64,000 nucleotides of DNA from an uncultured Bacteroidales bacterium. GTDB taxonomy: Bacteria > Bacteroidota > Bacteroidia > Bacteroidales > UBA932. The translations under genes were made by a program, and so were the position numbers. The notes beneath the pieces were generated by a model. It searched no databases and was not told where the DNA came from. It saw only the letters and a list, made by a program, of their open reading frames with translations. Below are positions 42,734 to 49,763 of the stretch, in pieces (positions within the stretch are counted from its first letter, which is position 1; each line of letters begins with the position of its first letter). The stretch lies in the NCBI GenBank assembly GCA_900319855.1, contig ONQC01000001.1, forward strand, positions 52,398 through 116,397, written 5' to 3'.

Positions 42734-45499
42734 ATGAAAGCTAAATGGATGATTATTCCGGCGATGGCCCTCTTGATGGGATGCACCCGGGAAATGGACA
42801 ATGACAAGGCAGCCTTTATATCGGGGGAGTTCTCCCTGTATGCAACTTCGGGAGAGCCGGACACCAAAACGGTTCTGGAGCAGGATGGGAATATCCTGTG
42901 GAGCCCTGCGGATTGTATCAATGTCTACTATGGCGATGCCTCCGGCAAGTTCACCTCTGTCAATACGGAGCCGGCAGCCCACTCCCGGTTTACCGGGTCG
43001 CTGGGCTCTTTCTACCTGGATGGACAGACCCCTTTCGTGGCCGTTTATCCGTATTCCGACGGGAACACGTATTCGGAGGAAATCCTCAAACTCCATCTTC
43101 CTTCGGACCAAACGGGGGTCGAGGGTTCGTTTGCGGACGATTTGTACATATGCGTCGCAAAATCGACCGACTACAACCTGCATTTCTACAATGTGTGCGG
43201 GGGTGTAAAGTTTTCCCTGGTAAGGGATGATATCAAGAAGATCGTGTTCCGGGGCAACAACGGAGAGCTGCTCGCCGGCGACCTGAGCGTCCGGATCGGC
43301 GCGAACCAGATCCCCTTCATTGTCTCCACCAACAATGTCCCCCACATCGAAAACGGGGCGACGGCCATCACGCTGACGGCTCCGGACGGGGGTACTTTCA
43401 AGGCCGGGACCTGGTACTACCTTGTTGCCGTTCCCGTAGCCTTGAAGAAGGGTTATACCATGGAACTCTATTCCGACGGACTCGCCGAGACCCTGTCTTC
43501 CGACGCTTCCGTTACGATCCGCAGGTCCGTATGGGGTGTGCTGAACCACATGGGGACCAAACCCGAAATCGAGGTGACCCCCGCCCCGCTCGACTTCGGC
43601 ACGGTGCCTTATCGTTCCAGTCTCACGAAAGATCTGACCATCAAGAATACCGGTTACGGGAAGCTTACTTTCACAATCGAAAACGTGACCGGCCCCTTCT
43701 CGGTCGAGACGAACGGGGACGGTTCCCCGAAGAGCTATTCCCTTGACACGGGAGAATCCGTCCAGATTCCTTTCACCTACACGCCTTCCGGCAGTTCGTC
43801 CAATGACAAAGGGAGTTGTACGATCCTCTCGAATGCGACCCGGCCGTCCGTGACCGTTACCTTGTCGGGATCGGGTACCGCACCTTCGACAGGAGCCGTA
43901 GATTATGTAGACCTCGGCCTCTCGGTGATGTGGGCCACCTGTAATCTCGGCGCCTCTTCCCCCGAAGCGTTCGGCGACTACTATACCTGGGGAGAGACCG
44001 AACCGTATTATACCTTCGGGCACTCCCAGGACGATCCGTGCGAGACATGGAGAGACGGGAAATCCGCCGGCTATGACTGGGGCGCTTACAAGTGGTGCAA
44101 CGGGGCGTCCCATACACTGACGAAGTATAACACCCAAAGCGCGAGGGGCACTGTCGACAATAAGACGGTCCTCGATCCGGAGGATGATGCCGCCTATGTG
44201 CTGCTCGGAGGCAACTGGCGGATGCCGACCAAGGAGGAAATCAGCGAATTGCAAGACAGCAAGTACTGCAAATGGGCCTGGACGACCGAAAACGGCGTGA
44301 TGGGGTACCGCATCACCAGCAAGGTGGCGGGATATGAAGGCAACTCGATCTTCTTGCCCGCCGCAGGTTACCGTGCCTATGAGTATTTCTATCCCAGCGA
44401 GGGTGATATGGATATGTTTTACTGGTCTTCTTCGCTCAGTGAAACCGTTTCTTACAAAGCGATAACACTTACATCCGACTTCGAACGTTGCACAGGACTT
44501 CCGGTCCGCGCTGTCTACGACAATGCTGCCCAGCGCCCTAAGATCACAGTTTCCCCGTCCAGCCTCGATTTCGGATCGGTGCCTGTCGGTTCCAGCTCCA
44601 GCAAGAACGTTACCGTCACGAATGTCGGGACCGGGACCCTTACCTTCACGATTGAGAATGTATCCGCTCCTTTCTCCGTCCCGACGAACGGGAACGGGAC
44701 GGCCAAGAGCTATTCCCTGTCTGCAGGACAATCCGTCCAGGTGCCATTCACCTTCACACCCGTCTCGGCTTCGTCCAGCTCCAGCGGAAGTTGCTCCATC
44801 GTTTCCAATGCCATGGAAGGAAAGGTCAATGTATCTTATACCGGAACCGGCGTGTCGCAGGGGTCGGGACCGGCCACCATGGAATATGTGGACCTTGGCC
44901 TGTCCGTCAAATGGGCGACATGCAACATCGGAGCATCGGTGCCGGAAGAAGAAGGCGATTTCTATGCCTGGGGAGAAACCGAGACGTATTACCAGAGCCT
45001 GTTCCCCCTGACGTGGAAAACGGGGAAAGGAGAAGGCTATGCGAATGCTTCTTACTCCTACAGTGACGCGAACGAGAAGATGACAAAATACTGTATTTCA
45101 TCGTATGAAGGGAAGGATGGCTTTGTCGACAACAAAACCGTGCTGGATCCGGAAGACGATGTCGCACATGTCAAGCTGGGCGGCTCCTGGAGAATGCCGA
45201 CCATCGCGGAAGTGGAGGAACTGTGGAGCAAATGTTCCAATGTATGGGTAACGGTCAACGGCGTCGGGGGATTCAGGCTGACCGGCCCCAACGGGAATAC
45301 GATCTTCCTCCCTCAGACCCGGAGCATCGTCCTCGGGGAACTTCAGGACAGCGACGGATATGGCTCAATCTGGTCTTCTTCCCTTGACACGAGCGTTTCA
45401 TCCTTTGCGAAGGTATATGTCTACAGCGTGTCTTCCCGGTTTACGAATTCGATGCCCCGCTACCTCGGGTATGCGGTGCGGCCTGTTTACGCAGAGTGA
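42734..45499 (+). CDS. Fimbrillin-like lipoprotein with two anchor-D plus Fib_succ_major modules
   Basis: This 921-aa lipoprotein has MKAKWMIIPAMALLMGC as signal and lipobox. Residues about 20-270 resemble the fimbrillin/Mfa-like beta-sandwich (DTKTVLEQDGNILWSPADCINVYYG, then FVAVYPYSD and GTWYYLVAVPVALKKGYTMELYS). Then a unit occurs twice: an ASH/choice-of-anchor-D domain (about 276-385 and 599-710; both read LDFGTVP or LDFGSVP, then NTGYGKLTFTIENV or NVGTGTLTFTIENV) followed by a Fib_succ_major domain (about 390-594 and 717-921; YVDLGLSV.WATCN.GAS). It probably forms a surface adhesin or binding protein. It is co-transcribed with the caspase-like gene 18 bases upstream. Confidence 0.8.
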   Translation: MKAKWMIIPAMALLMGCTREMDNDKAAFISGEFSLYATSGEPDTKTVLEQDGNILWSPADCINVYYGDASGKFTSVNTEPAAHSRFTGSLGSFYLDGQTPFVAVYPYSDGNTYSEEILKLHLPSDQTGVEGSFADDLYICVAKSTDYNLHFYNVCGGVKFSLVRDDIKKIVFRGNNGELLAGDLSVRIGANQIPFIVSTNNVPHIENGATAITLTAPDGGTFKAGTWYYLVAVPVALKKGYTMELYSDGLAETLSSDASVTIRRSVWGVLNHMGTKPEIEVTPAPLDFGTVPYRSSLTKDLTIKNTGYGKLTFTIENVTGPFSVETNGDGSPKSYSLDTGESVQIPFTYTPSGSSSNDKGSCTILSNATRPSVTVTLSGSGTAPSTGAVDYVDLGLSVMWATCNLGASSPEAFGDYYTWGETEPYYTFGHSQDDPCETWRDGKSAGYDWGAYKWCNGASHTLTKYNTQSARGTVDNKTVLDPEDDAAYVLLGGNWRMPTKEEISELQDSKYCKWAWTTENGVMGYRITSKVAGYEGNSIFLPAAGYRAYEYFYPSEGDMDMFYWSSSLSETVSYKAITLTSDFERCTGLPVRAVYDNAAQRPKITVSPSSLDFGSVPVGSSSSKNVTVTNVGTGTLTFTIENVSAPFSVPTNGNGTAKSYSLSAGQSVQVPFTFTPVSASSSSSGSCSIVSNAMEGKVNVSYTGTGVSQGSGPATMEYVDLGLSVKWATCNIGASVPEEEGDFYAWGETETYYQSLFPLTWKTGKGEGYANASYSYSDANEKMTKYCISSYEGKDGFVDNKTVLDPEDDVAHVKLGGSWRMPTIAEVEELWSKCSNVWVTVNGVGGFRLTGPNGNTIFLPQTRSIVLGELQDSDGYGSIWSSSLDTSVSSFAKVYVYSVSSRFTNSMPRYLGYAVRPVYAE

Positions 45500-45520
45500 C
45501 ATTCCAACCTGGAAACAGAT

Positions 45521-45553
45521 ACGTCCGGCCGATAAAACCGCCGGACGTTTTTT
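45521..45553 (+). terminator. Intrinsic terminator after the fimbrillin-like gene
   Basis: ACGTCCGGC (45521-45529) pairs with GCCGGACGT (45540-45548) over a 10-base loop, with a run of six T. Confidence 0.9.
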
Positions 45554-45611
45554 CTGCCTGCTGACCGCAGTTCCTGCCATTCAAACCGTTTTAGATTCCA
45601 ATTTTTTTGGC

Positions 45612-45619
45612 TATATTTG
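45612..45619 (+). promoter_or_regulatory. -7 promoter element of the proposed nucleic-acid operon
   Basis: TATATTTG, 43 bases before the ATG at 45663. The preceding terminator and the short gaps in the following seven genes make this the likely single promoter of the unit. Confidence 0.65.
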
Positions 45620-45662
45620 TCAATTACTATTCCTTTTTTTGGACAAAAACAACCAAAATATT

Positions 45663-48600
45663 ATGTATCAACTGATTAAGAAAGGTTTGGCAGTCCTTGC
45701 CGCAGCATTCGTCGCGGTGACGGCCTTTGCGCAGGTGACTACCTCCTCCCTTGGCGGTCGCATCACGGAGGACGGCGGTGAGCCGCTGGCCGGTGCCGCC
45801 GTCATCGCCGTGCACACCCCGTCCGGCACCCAGTACGCCGCCATCACCAACAATGACGGCCGCTATGCCATCCAGGGCATGCGTACCGGCGGTCCCTACA
45901 CCGTGGAAGTCTCCTTCCTCGGCATGGGCACCCTCCGTTACGAGGACATCACCCTGAAACTCGGTGAACCCTATGAACTCAACGCCGAGCTCAAGTCCAC
46001 CAACGAACTGAACGCCGTGACGGTCGTGGCGGAGAAATCCTTCAATGCCAGCATTACCGGCGCCGGCTCCTCCTTCAGCCAGCGCGTGGTCGAGACGATG
46101 CCGACCATCGACCGCAGTATCTACGACGTGGTCAAGTACACCCCGCAGGCGTCGATGAACAAGGGCGGCGGCATCTCTTTCTCCGGTGCCAACAACCGCT
46201 ACAACTCCTTCCAGATCGACGGCGCCGTGGCCAATGATACCTTCGGCCTGTCCAGTTCCGGTACCAACGGCGGCCAGACCGACGCCAACCCGGTCGCCCT
46301 GGACGCCATCGAAGAGATCCAGGTCGTCGTGGCGCCGTTCGACGTGCGCCAGTCCGGTTTCACGGGCGGTGCCATCAACGCGATCACCAAGTCCGGTACC
46401 AACACCGTCAAGGGTTCGGCCTATACCTACTACACCAACCAGGAACTGATCGGTACGACCCCGGGCAACAAGGAACAGGTCAAGTACTTCAATGCCGACG
46501 GCAAACGCACCAAGTACGAGAAGCAGTACTCCGAGACCTTCGGTTTCACCGTCGGCGGCCCGATCATCAAGAACAAGCTCTTCCTTTTCCTGAGCGGCGA
46601 GTATTACAAGAACTCCCGGCCGAACATCTACACCCCGGCCAACGCCTCCTATGAGAAGGACGACCTCAAGCTCTCCCAGACCGTTGAACTGGAGGATGGC
46701 AGCACCTACGACTATTTCAACGCCGAACTCGCCGAGAAGCTCATCAGTTTCTACGAGAAGACCTACAAGGTAAGCAACACGGGCGAGAACTTCAAGCAGC
46801 ACCAGATCGATATCCGTTCCTACAATGTCCTGGCCCGCCTGGACTGGAACATCAACGAGGCCAACAAGCTGATGCTCCGCTATCAGTACATGGACGCCTT
46901 CAAGGACCGTTACGCCTCCAACTACCGGACGTATTACTACAACAATTCGTCCTACCTGCAGGCCAACAAGACCAACACCTTCGTGGCGGAGCTCAACTCC
47001 CGGATCTCCCCGTCGGTCTCCAACATGCTGCGTGCGACCGCAGTCTTCGTCCGTGACCACCGCGACATCCCCTACAAGGGCGCCAACAACTACATCAAGG
47101 ACAAGGTCTATGTCAACATCGGTACCGAGTATTCCTCCGGCGGCAACCGCATGAATTCCGACACCTATACGATCACGGACAACCTCAGTTGGTACCTGGG
47201 CAAGCATGAGTTGACCTTCGGTACCCACAACGAGATCTACAAGTTCGACAACCTCTTCCTGCAGTACGCCTTCGGCGAATACGAGTTCGCTTCCCTGAAC
47301 GACTATTTCCACAATTCCCCTGCAGCGTTCTATTACCGGTATTCCGACCCGGCCGTGACCGGCTCCAACGACACGACCAACTGGGCCGCCGCCACCTACG
47401 CCGCCCAGTTCGGTCTCTATGCCCAGGATGAGTGGAAGCCCAATACCAACCTGACCCTGACCTACGGCCTGCGCGTCGACGTCCCGGTCCTGCTGAACAA
47501 TCCTACCGAGAACCCGGAATTCAACAAGGGTCCCATTTCCGCAGCATCCGGCGAAAAAGTCGGTGTCGTTCCGAGAGTCGTCCCTCTCTGGTCCCCGCGT
47601 GTGGGCTTCCGCTGGTTCCTCAACGACAGCCATGCGACCCTGCTGCGCGGCGGCGCCGGCCTCTTCACCGGCCGTATCCCGTTCGTGTGGATCTCCAATG
47701 CCTACAACAACACCGGCATGGAGACCAAGTACGTGCGGGTCAATCAGCCGGCGTACGGCAAGTTCCCGTTCACCAGCGATCCGTATAATGAAATCGTCAA
47801 GGCCGGTCTCGCCGAGGAGCAAGGCGGCCAGGCCACGATCAATACCCTGAACCGCAACTTCAAGTATCCGCAGGTCTTCCGTGCCAACCTCGGCTTCGAG
47901 CAGGTCTTTGGCGGCGGCTGGAAGTTCACCTTCGACGGCCTCTTCTCCAAGACCCTCAACAACGTGTTCTTCAAGAACCTGGCCCTCCAGCAGAAGGGTG
48001 TGGTCTACGGTGTGGATGCCGCAAATGCCCATGAAAACAGCGTCGCTCCGTACTATACAACGGAGGATATCCCTTACAACGCGGTCATCGCCCTGCTGAA
48101 CACCAACAAGGGCTATACGTATTCGTTCAGCGGCCAGATCCAGAAACATTTCGACTTCGGCCTCGACCTGATGGCGGCCTATACCTTCGGCCATGCCTAT
48201 TCCGTCAACGACGGTACCTCTTCGATTGCGAACTCCAACTGGCAGGGCAACACTTCCGTCGACACCAACGGCATGGAACTGGGCCACTCGCTCTTTGACA
48301 AGACCCATAAGCTGACGGGCGTCGTGTCCTACCGGACCCCGAAATACCTCGGCGGCCGCCTGCAGTCGACCTTCACCCTGTCTTACGAAGCCGGCAGCGG
48401 CCAGCGCTTCTCCTACACGATGAATGAAAACGCCGTCGATTTCAACAACGACGGCCGTACCGGCAACTCCCTGCTGTACATCCCGACCCCGGCCGAAATC
48501 GGCCAGATGAACTGGTCCACCCCGGGCGATGCCGCCGCCTTCGAGCGCTACATCCGCGATGACAGCTACCTGTCCTCCCACCGGGGCCGGTGGTCCGAGC

Positions 48601-48911
48601 GTTTCGCCGCACAGGCTCCGTTCGAGCACCATTTCGACTTCCAGTTCGCCCAGGATTTCCTCTACGACCGTCGTAACGGCCGCAAGGTCCAGCTGACCCT
48701 GGACATCCTGAACGTGGGCAACCTGCTCAACCGCGCCTGGGGCATGTACTACAGCAGCGTTACGTCCCGCCAGATCCTGACGGTGACCGCTTCCAGCCTG
48801 GATGCCGCAGGCAACATGACCCCGACCTACCACTTCGATCCGCAGACCGTCAACCTGGCGGACTTCAACTCCCGCTGGCGGATGCAGGTCGGCGTACGTT
48901 TCACCTTCTAA
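45663..48911 (+). CDS. Oar-like TonB-dependent receptor, first gene of the nuclease operon
   Basis: I chose the ATG at 45663 (MYQLIKKGLAVLAAAFVAVTAFAQ), giving 1082 aa with a good signal peptide; the open frame from 45360 crosses the terminator and promoter. The domain order is the same as in the receptor at 35545: CarboxypepD_reg-like (TSSLGGRITEDGGEPLAGAAV), plug (FSQRVVETMPTIDRSIYDVVKYTPQ; SGFTGGAINAITKSGTN), barrel with LLRGGAGLFTGRIPFVWIS, and the final strand MQVGVRFTF. It is a clear paralogue of that gene and also has strong codon bias. It has no SusD partner. Its position ahead of two secreted nucleases suggests uptake of their products or binding of their substrate, which is inference. 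Confidence 0.9.
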   Translation: MYQLIKKGLAVLAAAFVAVTAFAQVTTSSLGGRITEDGGEPLAGAAVIAVHTPSGTQYAAITNNDGRYAIQGMRTGGPYTVEVSFLGMGTLRYEDITLKLGEPYELNAELKSTNELNAVTVVAEKSFNASITGAGSSFSQRVVETMPTIDRSIYDVVKYTPQASMNKGGGISFSGANNRYNSFQIDGAVANDTFGLSSSGTNGGQTDANPVALDAIEEIQVVVAPFDVRQSGFTGGAINAITKSGTNTVKGSAYTYYTNQELIGTTPGNKEQVKYFNADGKRTKYEKQYSETFGFTVGGPIIKNKLFLFLSGEYYKNSRPNIYTPANASYEKDDLKLSQTVELEDGSTYDYFNAELAEKLISFYEKTYKVSNTGENFKQHQIDIRSYNVLARLDWNINEANKLMLRYQYMDAFKDRYASNYRTYYYNNSSYLQANKTNTFVAELNSRISPSVSNMLRATAVFVRDHRDIPYKGANNYIKDKVYVNIGTEYSSGGNRMNSDTYTITDNLSWYLGKHELTFGTHNEIYKFDNLFLQYAFGEYEFASLNDYFHNSPAAFYYRYSDPAVTGSNDTTNWAAATYAAQFGLYAQDEWKPNTNLTLTYGLRVDVPVLLNNPTENPEFNKGPISAASGEKVGVVPRVVPLWSPRVGFRWFLNDSHATLLRGGAGLFTGRIPFVWISNAYNNTGMETKYVRVNQPAYGKFPFTSDPYNEIVKAGLAEEQGGQATINTLNRNFKYPQVFRANLGFEQVFGGGWKFTFDGLFSKTLNNVFFKNLALQQKGVVYGVDAANAHENSVAPYYTTEDIPYNAVIALLNTNKGYTYSFSGQIQKHFDFGLDLMAAYTFGHAYSVNDGTSSIANSNWQGNTSVDTNGMELGHSLFDKTHKLTGVVSYRTPKYLGGRLQSTFTLSYEAGSGQRFSYTMNENAVDFNNDGRTGNSLLYIPTPAEIGQMNWSTPGDAAAFERYIRDDSYLSSHRGRWSERFAAQAPFEHHFDFQFAQDFLYDRRNGRKVQLTLDILNVGNLLNRAWGMYYSSVTSRQILTVTASSLDAAGNMTPTYHFDPQTVNLADFNSRWRMQVGVRFTF

Positions 48912-48924
48912 TCCCTGCGAACGT

Positions 48925-49752
48925 ATGAAAAAGATCTATATCGCTTTGATGGCCCTGCTCGCAGTGGCCGCGTGCAAGGAAAAAGAAATCAACCTGGCTT
49001 CCCGCGTGATCATCTCCCAGACGGAGGAACTCGTGGTGGAGGCCGAGAATGTCCCGACCCTGGCCGTGGAGGTCGTCTCCGACGGCGACTGGGTCGTGGT
49101 GACCCCCGACTGGATCTCCGCCAGCCCGCGTTATGGCCGGGGCGACGGAACCATCCTGTTCAATATCGCTGACAACTATACGAACGGTGAGATGAATGCC
49201 GACCGCCAGGCGACGGTTTCCGTCGAGTGCGCCAGCGGCGCCTCCTCCTTCCTGGTCAAGCAGGCCGGCGACCCGATGAAGGGCAACGTCTATCTGCCGG
49301 TGACCGAGGTCAAGGATGGTGGAGTCTATCTGCTGGTGGCTCCGAACAAGGATGGCGCCCTGACGGTCGCCAGGCCGATTAAGAATTACGGTTACATCCA
49401 GGTAACGACGGAGATGATGGGCGATGCGGAAAAGATCGCCATGGCCAAGGCCGACAACGAATTTACCTTCGTGGCCGTCGACGGCGGATGGAACATCGTC
49501 CAGCCGGACGGGCGTTATGTGTACCAGAAGGGCACGTTCAACAGTTTCAACGTGGTGGCCGATAAGTCAGATCCGGACGGCTCCTATGTCTGGACCGTGA
49601 CCTTCGACGCAGACGGGTATGCAACGATCACCAATGTCGGCATGAACAAGTGGGTCCAGTTCAGCCTGACCCATGGCTCCTATGGCTGCTACCCCAGCGC
49701 CCAGGACAGCGGTGTCCTCCCGAGACTCTACGAAAAAGTTGAAAATCAATAA
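48925..49752 (+). CDS. BACON-domain lipoprotein
   Basis: This 275-aa lipoprotein has MKKIYIALMALLAVAAC with Cys17 as anchor. Residues about 35-115 form a BACON-like domain (VPTLAVEVVSDGDWVVVTPDWIS...ATVSVECASGASSFLVKQAGD). The remaining 160 residues are beta-rich (GGVYLLVAPNKDGALTVARPI, NEFTFVAVDGGWNIVQPDGRYVYQ, WTVTFDADGYATITNVGMNKW) and resemble a ligand-binding sandwich seen in Bacteroidetes outer-surface proteins, without a name I can give. It starts 13 bases after the receptor and ends 11 before the next lipoprotein. It may fill the SusD-like capture role that is missing in this operon. Confidence 0.8.
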   Translation: MKKIYIALMALLAVAACKEKEINLASRVIISQTEELVVEAENVPTLAVEVVSDGDWVVVTPDWISASPRYGRGDGTILFNIADNYTNGEMNADRQATVSVECASGASSFLVKQAGDPMKGNVYLPVTEVKDGGVYLLVAPNKDGALTVARPIKNYGYIQVTTEMMGDAEKIAMAKADNEFTFVAVDGGWNIVQPDGRYVYQKGTFNSFNVVADKSDPDGSYVWTVTFDADGYATITNVGMNKWVQFSLTHGSYGCYPSAQDSGVLPRLYEKVENQ

Positions 49753-49763
49753 TTACGGATAAA

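Noticed and set aside
45360-45662. Upstream extension of the second Oar-like receptor
   Set aside because: It would translate through a strong terminator and the promoter and would bury the signal peptide about 100 residues inside.
45627-48833. Antisense open frame of about 1070 codons over the second Oar-like receptor
   Set aside because: Same explanation; the sense strand has a signal peptide, plug and barrel, while the antisense product has none of these.
45663-49752. Classical SusC/SusD pair
   Set aside because: The receptors are Oar-like or DUF5689-linked, and no following lipoprotein has the SusD TPR-like helices.
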